From NCBI GenBank assembly GCA_963779735.1, contig CAVZZJ010000007.1, positions 186,001 through 250,000 of the forward strand: a stretch of 64,000 nucleotides of DNA, in the 5' to 3' direction. Both the position numbers and the translations under genes were made by a program. The notes under the pieces are model-generated. The model did no database searches and had not been told where the DNA came from. It saw only the letters and a list, made by a program, of their open reading frames with translations. The DNA is from Bog-473 sp963779735. Its GTDB lineage: Bacteria > Actinomycetota > Acidimicrobiia > Acidimicrobiales > RAAP-2. Of this stretch, positions 1 through 9,695 are shown one piece after another. Position 1 is the stretch's first letter. Each line of letters begins with the position of its first letter.

Positions 1-782
1 ACGCGCTGAACGATCAGCGAGGCGTCGGCCACCGAGAGAGCGGTCACCCCAGCCGACTTGGCTGCGAGGCACTGCGCCGTGTAGTTCGGGGCAGCAAATC
101 CGATTCCCGTGGTGTAGGCGACCGTCACGTCGTACTTTGGAGCGAGCTTCTTGATCGTAGGGATCGTGGAGGAGCACTGCGGGGACTCGACGCAGTAGAA
201 GATCCCTAACTGGCCGCCGGCCTTCTTGACGGCCTGCAGGCTGGCAACCGTCCCCGCGTCCTCGGTCGTACCGGTATTGAAGAAGTCCGGACTCGAAAGT
301 GAGAGCGAGCCGCCGGGGTTGGCACCAATCACCGGGATGTGGTTGGCAATGGCGACGGGTCCCCACGCGGCGTCGACCAGTGACCAGCTGACCAGGGCGA
401 CCACGTGGTCCTGCGTGATGAGGGTCTTTACCTCCTCCGTACCGATACTCGGGCTTGCCTGATCATCGACGCTGATCACTTCGACCCGGCGTCCGTTGAT
501 CCCGCCAGCGGCATTCGTGGCGTCCGCCCACGCTTGGTAGGCAGGTGGGGCAACAACGTTGGCCGATGCCGTGGGACCCGAGCACGTGCAGACGAAGCCG
601 ATCACGATCGGACCCGACGCCGCGCCCGATGGGCCGGCGTCGATCGCCGGCGGGCCGGCCCAGAGGGCGCCGGCGAGAAGGAGCGTCGCCGCCCCGATCA
701 GGAACCACGGACTCCGGCGAGACGCCGCCGAAAACCGGCGAACGACGGCTCGCTGGTGCTTTCGTTCCAGCACAATCGGCAT
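1..782 (-). CDS. ABC transporter substrate-binding protein, Leu/Ile/Val (Peripla_BP_6) type, truncated by window edge
   Basis: Reading leftwards from ATG at 782, an open frame of 260 codons runs off the window. A strong GGAGGGGGG Shine-Dalgarno lies just upstream. Residues 1-24 are basic and about 25-44 are hydrophobic (FLIGAATLLLAGALWAG), giving a signal peptide or anchor. The mature part opens with IVIGFVCTCSGPTAS and has AGGINGRRVEVISVDD, the typical start of type I periplasmic binding folds of branched-chain amino acid/amide importers. It should bind an extracytoplasmic ligand for an ABC importer; the rest of the transporter would lie outside the window. Ligand unknown. It is divergent from the amidohydrolase. 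The automated longest ORF here was in another frame; codon use and protein features support this one. Confidence 0.85.
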   Translation of the reverse strand, partial: MPIVLERKHQRAVVRRFSAASRRSPWFLIGAATLLLAGALWAGPPAIDAGPSGAASGPIVIGFVCTCSGPTASANVVAPPAYQAWADATNAAGGINGRRVEVISVDDQASPSIGTEEVKTLITQDHVVALVSWSLVDAAWGPVAIANHIPVIGANPGGSLSLSSPDFFNTGTTEDAGTVASLQAVKKAGGQLGIFYCVESPQCSSTIPTIKKLAPKYDVTVAYTTGIGFAAPNYTAQCLAAKSAGVTALSVADASLIVQR

Positions 783-974
783 AGCCCCCCTCCGTACATG
801 GCGATCGTAAGACGCACGGGCCGGCGCATCTAGGCCCAATCAGGCATGGACTAATACGGGATCGACATATGACGCGGGCATCCGCTCGGCCAGCGTGCGG
901 GTCTTCTTGCGGAGCGGCGCGACCTCGCACGACACGACTTGGCTGTCGTTCCACGGTGCGTCCGGCGCCCATTT

Positions 975-2213
975 ATGCCACTATCGGATCTTGTCCAATC
1001 GGCCCAGAGGGCGCCAGACGCCAAGGGGGGCACCACGCTGAGAGCGGACGAAGGCACCGGAACGACGGCAACGGCGGTTCGCTACAAGATCGTCTCGGTC
1101 GACGACCACCTTATTGAGCCACCCGATCTCTTCGAGGGCCGAATGCCCTCTCATCTCGCCGACCGCGCGCCCAAGGTCGTCACCTTTCCAAACGGTCGCC
1201 AGGTCTGGGAGTACGAAGGTGGCGTCTATCCCAACATCGGCCTGAATGCCGTCATCGGCCGTCCCAAGGAAGAGTGGTCGATGGAACCGGCCAACTTCGA
1301 CGAGATGCGACGGGGCTGCTGGGACATAGCCGCCCGCATTGAGGACATGGACATGGCCGGAATCGTCGCGTCGGTCTGCTTCCCGTCGCTGATCGCCGGG
1401 TTCTCCGGCGCCGTCTTCTCGCGCTCCGAGGACGCACAGCTCGGTCTGGCCTGCGTTCGGGCGTGGAACGATTGGCACATACAGGTATGGGCCGGGACCT
1501 ATGTGGGTCGCATGATCGGCACGCAGATAACTTGGCTCAAGGACCCCGAGATCGCCGCCCAGATGGTCCGGGACAATGCCGAGCGGGGCTTCCGGGCACT
1601 GAGCTTCTCGGAGTTTCCCGCCATGCTCGGCCTGCCCTCCTTGCACACCGGTTACTGGGACCCGCTGTTGGCGGCCTGCGAAGAGACCGAAACGGTCGTC
1701 TGCCTGCACACCGGGTCGTCGTCGTGGGCGCCCACGCCCAGCCCGGACCCGCCCTTCGAACTGCTGCCGACGCTCTTCCCGGTCAATGCCTACCTGGCCT
1801 GTGCCGACTGGCTCTGGTCCGGCGTGTGCACCAGGTATCCCGGACTGAAGATCGCCCTGTCCGAGGGTGGCGTCGGGTGGGTCAACATGTTGGCGGACCG
1901 GGTCGACTACGTCCTCGACCACTCGGCGTCCGGAAGCGAGAGCACGAACTGGCACGATCAGTTGAAGCCGAGCGAGGTGCTCGCCCGGAACTTCTGGTTC
2001 TGCACGATCGATGATCCGAACACCCTCGACGGAGTGCTCGAACGGTTCGGGCCCGACCACGTGATGCTGGAAGTCGACTACCCCCATGCCGACTCCACCT
2101 GGCCACACACCCAGGACCTGGTAGACCGACGGATCGGGTCGCTCAGTGCCGGCGTGATCGCCAAGTTGACCCACGAGAACGCGGAGGAACTGTTTCGATG
2201 GCCAATATCCTGA
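975..2213 (+). CDS. Amidohydrolase family protein (Amidohydro_2, ACMSD-like TIM barrel)
   Basis: Predicted metal-dependent hydrolase or decarboxylase of the amidohydrolase-2 family, about 400 residues. The recognisable family start is KIVSVDDHLIEPPDLF, with the metal-ligand-type D-x-H-x-x-E pattern. Later come VVCLHTGSSS with a conserved His and the C-terminal EVDYPHAD with the Asp expected at the end of strand 8. The frame is open back to a TTG at 939. ATG 975 is used here, but neither has a good ribosome site. A CTG at 1038 preceded by AAGGGGGG would place the start closer to the conserved region. The stop overlaps the next gene by 16 bases, so the two are probably co-translated. A paralogue with the same N-terminal signature lies at 38.3 kb. 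Substrate unknown; ring-cleavage or xenobiotic acid breakdown is an inference from context. Confidence 0.85.
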   Translation: MPLSDLVQSAQRAPDAKGGTTLRADEGTGTTATAVRYKIVSVDDHLIEPPDLFEGRMPSHLADRAPKVVTFPNGRQVWEYEGGVYPNIGLNAVIGRPKEEWSMEPANFDEMRRGCWDIAARIEDMDMAGIVASVCFPSLIAGFSGAVFSRSEDAQLGLACVRAWNDWHIQVWAGTYVGRMIGTQITWLKDPEIAAQMVRDNAERGFRALSFSEFPAMLGLPSLHTGYWDPLLAACEETETVVCLHTGSSSWAPTPSPDPPFELLPTLFPVNAYLACADWLWSGVCTRYPGLKIALSEGGVGWVNMLADRVDYVLDHSASGSESTNWHDQLKPSEVLARNFWFCTIDDPNTLDGVLERFGPDHVMLEVDYPHADSTWPHTQDLVDRRIGSLSAGVIAKLTHENAEELFRWPIS

Positions 2214-3913
2214 TATCTGGAGGCACCGTCGTCGATGGGACCGGAGCGCCCGGCGAGGTGCGCGACGTCGCCATCAACGAAGGCCGCTTCGTCCCCGTCG
2301 AGGAATTGGAGGGCCGTCCACGGGTGATTGACGCCTCCGGACTGGTCGTGGCGCCGGGATTCGTCGACATCCACACCCACTACGACGCCCAGCTCTCGTG
2401 GGATCCGTCCGCGAGCCCTTCCCCGCTCCACGGCGTGACCACGGCCATCGGCGGCAACTGTGGGTTCACGCTCGCACCGGCCGGTGACGAGCATGCGCAG
2501 TACCTGATGGAGACGATGGCGCGGGTCGAGGGCATGCCTCTGCCTGCCCTCGAGGCCGGACTGGCCTGGGACTGGGTGACCTACGAGGACTGGGTCTCTC
2601 GCCTCAATGGTCGGCTGGGGATTAATGCCGGCTTCTTGGTCGGACACTCCGCAGTCCGCCGCGTGGTCATGGGCGAGGCCTGCCATCAGAGTGCGAGCAG
2701 CGCACAGATTGAGGCGATGGCCCGCCTCGTGACGGAGGCCTGCCGTGCCGGGGCGCTCGGTTTCTCCACGTCGACTGCGCCGACGCACAACGACGGCGAC
2801 GGGAACCCGGTTCCATCTCGGGGCGCGGACCCCGAAGAGCTGGTGACCCTGGCGGGTGCCGTCAGTGAGGTTCCCGGTACCACCCTCGAATGCATCCTCG
2901 CGGGGTGCCTCAACGGGTTCACCGAAGACGAGATGGACCTCCTCACCCGCATGTCTGTCGCCGGCGATCGACCGATCAACTGGAACGTCCTCGGCGTTTC
3001 GGCCATGAACCCCTCCCATCACGATCGGCAACTCGGGGCCTCGGACTACGCAGCAAGCCGGGGCGGCCGGGTAGTGGCTCTCACGCTCCCGCACGCGGTC
3101 GGAGTGCGCCTGTCGTTCCTCACCGGATTCGTGTTCGACGGCCTCCCAGGATGGAGGCCGATCATGGCCCTTCCACCGGGCGAGCGGATGAAGGCTCTGG
3201 CCGACCCCGACGTCAGGCGCCGGCTGAAGGAGGGGGCCGACTCAGACGAGGCCGGCGTGCTTCGTCGCCTCGCCAACTGGCGACAGCTCGAAATCGTCGA
3301 GGCCTTTGCCCCTGAGAACCGGGCGTTCGAAAACCGCACGGTAGGGGAGATCGTGACGGAACGCGGGAACGGCGACCCCTTCGACATCCTCTGTGGCATC
3401 GTGATCGCCGATGAGCTGCGTACCGGACTACGTCCGAGAGGGATGACAGCCACCGCCGACGACTGGAAGCTACGCGCCGATGTCTGGCGCGATCCGCGAA
3501 CCGTAGTGGGTGGGTCCGATGCCGGCGCCCACCTCGACATGATGTGCGGTGCCATCTACTCCACGGCGCTCCTGGCCCACGGCGTGCGGGAGTTCGGGGT
3601 CATTTCGATGGAGGAAGCCGTCCACCAGCTGAGCGATGTTCCCGCCCAACTCTACGGTCTCTCCGGTCGTGGTCGCATCGCCGACGGGTACGCCGCCGAT
3701 CTGGTCGCGTTCGACGCCGACGAGGTGGGCTACGGGCCCGAGCGCATGCGAGCGGACCTTCCGGGCGGCGCGTCGCGCCTCTATGCCGAGTCCAACGGGA
3801 TGCATCACGTGCTGGTCAACGGCGTCGCCGTCGTGGAGAACGGCGCCATCATCGGAGACACGCCCGGCACCCAACTGCATTCCGGGCGCGACACCTACAC
3901 GGTGAGGCCTTGA
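2198..3913 (+). CDS. N-acyl-D-amino-acid deacylase / D-aminoacylase family amidohydrolase
   Basis: A 571-residue zinc amidohydrolase. It starts with the small beta domain (ILISGGTVVDGTGAPGEVRDV) and enters the TIM barrel at APGFVDIHTHYDAQ, which holds the HxH metal motif. GNCGFTLAP follows, and VVGGSDAGAHLD near residue 435 carries the catalytic Asp. The C-terminal GRGRIADGYAADLVAFD closes the beta domain. All family landmarks are present in one frame, so the gene looks functional. It overlaps the preceding amidohydrolase by 16 bases. A frameshifted homologue lies on the other strand at 5.0-6.7 kb. Proteins of this family deacylate N-acyl-D-amino acids, but many members annotated this way have unknown cyclic-amide or ester substrates. 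Confidence 0.85.
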   Translation: MANILISGGTVVDGTGAPGEVRDVAINEGRFVPVEELEGRPRVIDASGLVVAPGFVDIHTHYDAQLSWDPSASPSPLHGVTTAIGGNCGFTLAPAGDEHAQYLMETMARVEGMPLPALEAGLAWDWVTYEDWVSRLNGRLGINAGFLVGHSAVRRVVMGEACHQSASSAQIEAMARLVTEACRAGALGFSTSTAPTHNDGDGNPVPSRGADPEELVTLAGAVSEVPGTTLECILAGCLNGFTEDEMDLLTRMSVAGDRPINWNVLGVSAMNPSHHDRQLGASDYAASRGGRVVALTLPHAVGVRLSFLTGFVFDGLPGWRPIMALPPGERMKALADPDVRRRLKEGADSDEAGVLRRLANWRQLEIVEAFAPENRAFENRTVGEIVTERGNGDPFDILCGIVIADELRTGLRPRGMTATADDWKLRADVWRDPRTVVGGSDAGAHLDMMCGAIYSTALLAHGVREFGVISMEEAVHQLSDVPAQLYGLSGRGRIADGYAADLVAFDADEVGYGPERMRADLPGGASRLYAESNGMHHVLVNGVAVVENGAIIGDTPGTQLHSGRDTYTVRP

Positions 3914-3932
3914 CCTCGTCGGTGCCGTTGCC

Positions 3933-4847
3933 TCAAGGGCGCCGCAGGTTGTCCCGCGTCAGCAGGCTGCGGATCTCGGGCGACCACTCCGGCGGGGTGG
4001 GATAGCTCGGTCCCCAGGACTGCCCGAAGGTGTACGTGTGCAAGATCTGTCCCGTCAGGTCGGAGGGTCGGGCACCGGCCAGGAAGACGATCGGAGTGCC
4101 CCAGAATTCGTCATCGAGCTGGCGACCGGCAACGACGTCCTGTTCGGGCACCTCGGGGCCGACGCCGTTCATCATCCGCATGTAGGCGCTCGCGTCCCCC
4201 GGGCTGATGGCGTTGACCGCGATGTTGTCCTCTTCGAACTCGGCGGCGAAGAAGCTCGTCAAGCGGTTCAGCGCGGCCTTCGTGACCCCGTACTGCAGCA
4301 GCCCCGCGTGGGCGCCGGCACCCTTGCCGGTGGCCCCTGCCGATAGAGAGGTGATGTTGACGATCGAACCACCACCCCGTGCGATCATGTGGGGGACCGA
4401 GCGTGCCATGAGGACATAGGGGGCGCGCACGTTGACCCGCATGCTCTCCTCCCACACGTCCTGAGGCACGCTGAGGCAATCGATCCGGTCGACGCTCGAG
4501 ATGGCGTTGTTCACCAGCCCGTCAATGCCCCCGAACCTCTGCACGACGTCATCGACCACCCGGTTGATCTCTTCTTCGTCCGAGAGGTCGCAGCGATAGG
4601 CGGTGAGATCATGCCCCGCCTGGCGCGCCGTCGCCTCGACCTCGGCGAGCGTTCCCATCTTCCCGGGGTCATCGCCCACCGTCCTCGCCAGACCGACCAC
4701 CCGTGCTCCGGCCTTGGCGAGCGAGAGCGCGTAGCAGCGGCCCAGGCGCCTGCTCGCGCCGGATACGACGACGACCTTTCCTTCCACCGACGGTGGGCGT
4801 TGCCCGGCGGTCGAGAGACGTGCGGCAGAACTCGGCTCGGTCCCCAT
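3933..4847 (-). CDS. Short-chain dehydrogenase/reductase (SDR)
   Basis: NAD(P)-dependent classical SDR, 304 residues from ATG 4847, which follows GGGAGGGGCC; an in-frame ATG at 4877 has no ribosome site. The nucleotide-binding loop is VVSGASRRLGR, a variant of TGxxxGxG with Arg-Arg. It is followed by a CDLSD acidic segment, NNAIS, NITSLSAG with the catalytic Ser, and YGVTKAALN with the Tyr-xxx-Lys pair. The C-terminal part, with FWGTPIVFLAGARPSDLTGQ, is typical. It lies convergent with the upstream deacylase, with 19 bases between stops, and starts 164 bases from the end of the second deacylase. The substrate cannot be predicted. Confidence 0.85.
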   Translation of the reverse strand: MGTEPSSAARLSTAGQRPPSVEGKVVVVSGASRRLGRCYALSLAKAGARVVGLARTVGDDPGKMGTLAEVEATARQAGHDLTAYRCDLSDEEEINRVVDDVVQRFGGIDGLVNNAISSVDRIDCLSVPQDVWEESMRVNVRAPYVLMARSVPHMIARGGGSIVNITSLSAGATGKGAGAHAGLLQYGVTKAALNRLTSFFAAEFEEDNIAVNAISPGDASAYMRMMNGVGPEVPEQDVVAGRQLDDEFWGTPIVFLAGARPSDLTGQILHTYTFGQSWGPSYPTPPEWSPEIRSLLTRDNLRRP

Positions 4848-5011
4848 GGCCCCTCCCTGTTCGCGAATGCCCGCCACCCTGATGACCGGACGAGCACCGC
4901 GTTGAGTGCGACCGGATCACCCAGCCAGCGCCGGATCAGTCTCCAACGCGGCCCGGACCCCGTCAAGCGACCGGTCCGGTGGGGGAGCGGTTGGCGACAG
5001 AAGGCGGGTCC

Positions 5012-6675
5012 TCAGACTACGAGCGGACGCTTCGACCCCCGCACCAGGCGCCCGGGTAGCTCGCCGGTCGGCTCCCCGTCCGTGTAGACCTCGGCCCCAC
5101 TGACGAACGTGTGCAGATAGCCGTCGGCCGGTTGCAGCACTCGGCGACCTCCCGCCGGTAGATCCGAGACGATCCGCGGTGCCCGGGCGGTGAGCCTGTC
5201 GAAATCGATGACGTTCACGTCGGCCTTCAGTCCCGGAACCAGTAGCCCACGGTCGTGAAGGCCCACGGTCGCCGCAGTGGCCCGGCACTGGCGAGCGATC
5301 ACCCAAGACAGATCGAAGGTCGGTGGTCGGCCACGGTCGCGGGCCCAGTACGTGAGCAACGTGGTCGGGAAGCTGGCATCGCAGATCGTGGCCACATGGG
5401 CCCCCCCGTCACCGAGACCGGGAACTGCGTTGGGATGGCCGAGCATCTCGCCGGCCGCGTCGAGGTTTCCGGCGAAGAAGTTGAGCCTTGGCAGGTAGGC
5501 CGGACCGGCCAGCAGGACGTCGTAGAGGACGTCTTCGGCAGAGCGCCGCTCGCGTCGGGCCCTGGCCTCGACCGACGATGTCGCGGCCGGCTCGTAGTCA
5601 GGTGGGTCGCCGAGCTCGAAGACCTGACCGAGGGGGAGCCCGGTGCCGCCCAGCTCGGCTATCTCGGCGAGTATCCGATGTTTGATCTCAGGGTGTGCCA
5701 GGTCCGGGGACGAGCGGAACGTGGGCGACGATTCCCACGGATTCCTCGATCCGTCCAGGGTGACGAGCACGCCGACCGCCCGCGTTGCAACGACGGCGGT
5801 CATCTGCAGTCCCTGTTCGTTCGCCTGTTCGATCGCCCGGAGTGTCCTGCGGTATCCGTCGCCCGGTTGGTGCTGGCTGACCGAGAGGGACAGGGGACGG
5901 CCCGAACGCGCGGATCATCTCGTAGAAGGTTCCCATTTCGTCGTCGAAGTCGGTGAGATCTGAGACGACTTGCAGCACACCGGTGCCGGTGGCGCCGATC
6001 GCACGTGATATCCCTACGAGTTCGCTACGGGCAGCCCTGAGCGAGGGGGTAGGAGCGCCGGTGCTGGTGCGATGGTTCAGCGTGCGTGAGGTGCTGAACC
6101 CCAGGGCGCCCGCGGCGACTCCTGCGGCCGCAAGTCGGCCCATCTCGTCGATCTCCTCGGGGGTGGGAGGCTGGCCGTCGGCGCCGCGCTGACCGATGAC
6201 ATACAGGCGTAGTGGGCCGTGGCAGACCTGCGCGGCGAAGTCGATGTCATGGGGCCTGCTGTCGAGCGCGTCGAGATATTCGGGGATCGTCTCCCAGCTC
6301 CAGGGAAGGCCCTCACGCAACACCGCACCGGGCAGGTCTTCGACACCTTCCATGAGTTCGATGAGCTGGTCGCGTTCCGCCGACCTGACCGGGGCAAAGC
6401 GCACGCCACAGTTCCCCATGACGACGGTCGTCACACCGTGCTGCGATGAGGGCTGGAGACGATCGTCCCAGGTGACTTGACCGTCGTAGTGGGTGTGGAT
6501 GTCCACGAAGCCCGGTGTGACCACCGCTCCACCGACGTCGATCTCACGTCGACCCCCGTCCCCGACCGTACCCACCTCGACGATCACTCCGCCCCGATCG
6601 CGACGTGGCGGTCCGGACCGGCCCGCCCGAGCCGTCGACGACGGTCCCTCCCCTGAGAACAAGGTCGTGGGTCAT
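5012..6675 (-). pseudogene. N-acyl-D-amino-acid deacylase homologue, two frameshifts
   Basis: A second D-aminoacylase-type gene read leftwards in three frames. It starts at ATG 6675 (GGAGCACAA upstream) with THDLVLRGGTVVDGSGGP. It changes frame near 6585-6615, continues with VVTPGFVDIHTHYDGQ (metal HxH) and VVMGNCGVRF to FYEMIRAFG, and changes frame again near 5898-5903. There one extra C in GGGCCGTCC restores RPLSLSVSQHQPGDGY. The last frame carries VPGLGDGGAHVATICDASFPTTLL and the C-terminal beta domain. The total of 1664 bases is not a multiple of three. Every catalytic block is kept, so this is either a very recent pseudogene or a sequence error. The start overlaps the stop of the monooxygenase by four bases (ATGA). 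Confidence 0.8.
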
Positions 6676-8701
6676 TTGTGCTCCTTCCAATTCGTGCCAG
6701 CTGTCTGTACTCCACACGACTGCCTCGGCGAGCTCCATGAACGGCAGACGAAGAGATCAGCGGACAAGGTGGTCCTCCGGTTGCGCGGCCGCCTCATCTG
6801 CCAGTAGTCCACCAGGCGATAGGGGCACAGGACATAGACGTTGCCGTCGGCCGCCTTGTACCAGGAGTGACCGACCTGGGGATGTCCCCACATCAACGTG
6901 GCGACCTCGGCCTGTAGATCCTCCCGATAGCGCTCGTAGGCGGCGCGGGTCGGTTCTATCGAACGGTGACCTCCCTCCAGGAGTGTCCGCAGTGCGTCAC
7001 CGACGTAGCGCATCTGACACTCGGTGGTGAAGATCACGCTGCCGCCGTGAGCCAGACCGGTTCCGGGGCCACCCAGCATGAAGAAGTTCGGGAAGCCCGG
7101 CACTGAGACTCCCCGGTAGCCAGCGGGCTTGCCGTCCCATGTCTCGGCGATCGATACGCCGTCCCGGCCGACGATCTCCATCGGCCACAACACCTCGCTG
7201 GCACGAAAGCCAGTAGCCAGGACGACCACATCGACCTCGAAGCGCCCCTCGTCGGTGCTGACGGAGGAGTCGTCGAAGTCCACGATCGAGTTCTTCACCA
7301 GCTCGACATGCGGTTGCTTGAGGCAGTTGAGCCAGCTTCCGTCGTCCTGCAGCATCCTCTTTGCCATCGGCGGGTAGTTCGGAGTGACCTTTTCGAGTAG
7401 CTCGGGGTCGTCGCCGACGTGCTGGACGATCCAATCGACGAAGTACTCGCGACGGGCTGCGCTCCTGAAGCGTTGGCGGTTCTCGGGAAGTCGGGCCAGT
7501 CCGGATCGGCACGAACCAGTTCGAGGTTCCTGTCGCTCGACTGCCACATGAGGATGAACCGGAACCAACGTGAGTAGCCAGGAAGATGCCGCATGGCCCA
7601 CTGCTCGCCCGCTTTGACACTTGCGTGATACCGAGGATTCGGTGCCATCCACTGCGCCGTACGCTGGAACACCACCAGGTGCTGCACATGGTCGACGATC
7701 GCGGGCCCGATCTGGAACCCGCTCGCTCCGGCGCCTATGAGCGCGACCCGCTTGCCGTGAAGGTCGACCGAGTGGTCCCACATGGCGGAGTGGAAGACCG
7801 GGCCCGGAATTTGTCGAGGTTCGGGAGGTCCGGGATGAGAGGCCGGTTGAGGATGCCCACACCCGAGATGAGAACGTTGGCCGACCTGGTCTCCTCTGTG
7901 CCGTCCGGTCCCCGGAACGTCACGTGCCAAAGCGAGAGACTCCTCGTCCCACACGGCTCTGTCGACCTCGCAACGCCAGCGCACATGTTCCTCTATCCCG
8001 TGCTGATCGAGAAGCCCACGGAAGTACCCGTAGAGCTCGGGTTGGCGGGCGTAGTAGTCGCTGAAGAGGTAGTTCGGTTCGAAGGAGAAGGAGTAGTAGT
8101 GGCTGGCGACGTCGACCCGGCAGCCCGGGTAACGGTTCTCCCACCATGTGCCCCCGACGTCCTCGTTCTTCTCGAGGATCTCGAAGTTGATCCCTGCTTC
8201 CTTGAGCCGGATGCCGGCCAGCAGGCCCGACTCGCCACAGCCGATGATCAAGACCGAGAAGTCGTTCTTGGCCTCGGGCTCCACGGCCGAGAGCGGTAGG
8301 GCCCGAGGGTTCTCTCCAGCCAGGTCCATCTCGTCGACATACCAGGCCACGTAGTCGTCGGGGATGGGCTCGCAGGCGATCCAGTCCATGACCTCCCGGA
8401 GGACCCCGGTGCTGAGCGAGCTCGACCGGCGGGCAGCCTGCGTCGCGCCAGGTGGCGATCGCCGTGAGGGCGTCGCGTCGGAGCTCCGCCTTCTCCTCGT
8501 CGAGCATCTTGCCCTGGAACTCGTTCATCACGAACTCTCTCGGGCGGATCGGTCCTCGGACGAATGAAACATCACCGGTGATGTGCACCACCGAGGCGAT
8601 CAGCGCCGGCACCGACAGATCCGCCAATGCTGCGGCGATCGTCTCGTCGTCGTCTGGATCGGCAGGAAAAGCTTGGAGGTGAAGCGTGCCGAGGCGCTCA
8701 T
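6672..8701 (-). pseudogene. Flavin-containing (Baeyer-Villiger-type) monooxygenase, multiple frameshifts
   Basis: FAD/NADPH-dependent monooxygenase of the 4-hydroxyacetophenone monooxygenase type, about 676 codons, the usual size. It is broken into several frames. The N-terminal helix DDETIAAALADLSVPALIAS is followed by a break near 8420. The FAD site is VLIIGCGESGLLAG. The signature FxGxxxHxxxW is restored as FRGPVFHSAMWD if one G is added near 7805. The second Rossmann site is VALIGAGASG. The last frame starts near 7505 and includes VVVLATGFRASEVLWP. Further breaks lie near 8650 and 7950. ATGA overlaps link it to both the upstream esterase and the downstream deacylase. Such enzymes turn ketones into esters, and the neighbouring esterase would hydrolyse them. 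Whether it is made depends on whether the frame breaks are real. Confidence 0.8.
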
Positions 8702-9625
8702 AGGTAACGAGATGGCGTTGGCGACGACCCCGAGTGCCTCCCGGCTGCGGGGCAGGAGCGTCTCGTCGAAGAGTCAGGAAACCGTGGATCTGTCCGGCGT
8801 AGAGGTGAAGATCGACCGAGACGCCAGCCGTCCACAGCTTCTCGGCGTAGGCGAGACCTTCGTTGAGGACCGGGTCGCACCCTCCCAACAGGAGAGTCGT
8901 GGGCGGCATCCCCGACACGTCGGCCAGTACCGGAGCCACATCGGGGATCCGAACGCTTCGTCTCATCCGGTACGTACTGGTCGAAGAACCAGGTCCTGTC
9001 GTCCTCGGTGAGGGGCCACTCCGAGCCGTAGGGGGTCGCCCTCGCACCTCGCTCGGCGCCGACGCCGGGGTAGGCGAGAATCTGTCGCGAGACGATGTCC
9101 AGCCACGGATTCGAGGAGACGCCGTACGGCCACTGTGGCCAGGTTGCCCCGGCGGAGTCACCCAGGACAACCAGGGTGCTCGGGGTCACCATGGAGGGAG
9201 CCGGCGTGCCTCCATGCCCACTCGACAGCAACCAGGGCGTCCTCCGCCGCGGCGGGGAACGGATGTTCGGGGGCGAGGCGGTAAGCCACCGACACCAGCA
9301 GACACGGGACCGCATCGACGAGCCGCCGACAAAATGCGTCCGAGGCGGCGACGCTGCCCACCACCCAACCGCCGCCGTGGAAGTACACCACCACCGGCAA
9401 GGCCACGGATGAAGAGGGCCGGTAGACCCGGACCGGGATGGACCGATCATTCACCTCGATGCTGCGGTCCTCGACGAAGGCGACCGGCGGGCCAGGGGGG
9501 CCTGCCGCCGCGCGCTCGTCCAAGTACGCGCGCGGGCACCTTCAGCCCCTCGCTGCCACATGGCGGGCTGTCCCAGGGACCGCATCAGCCGCGACCAACG
9601 CCTTGGCGTCCGAGTCCCGAACCAT
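8698..9625 (-). pseudogene. Alpha/beta hydrolase (hormone-sensitive-lipase/acetyl esterase family), frameshifted
   Basis: Carboxylesterase of the HSL family, about 309 codons, in pieces. The probable start is ATG 9625 (MVRDSDAKALVAAD) after GAGGGG. A frame change near 9540-9590 leads into LDERAAAGPPGPPVAFVEDR and the oxyanion motif YFHGGGWVVGS. Another near 9190 leads to VVLGDSAGA with the nucleophile Ser. One near 8970 leads to TTLLLGGCDPVLNEGL (acid Asp) and GQIHGFLTL (catalytic His). The C-terminus probably breaks once more near 8760. The stop overlaps the monooxygenase ATG by four bases. Divergent from the TetR gene, which would be expected to control the operon. Its likely role is to hydrolyse esters made by the monooxygenase (inference). 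Confidence 0.75.
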
Positions 9626-9695
9626 GTGGGCCGACAGCCCCTCCGATCGCTCCCGTTCAGTTGGCACCATGCAGTGTCATTTATAGCATTAGAGG

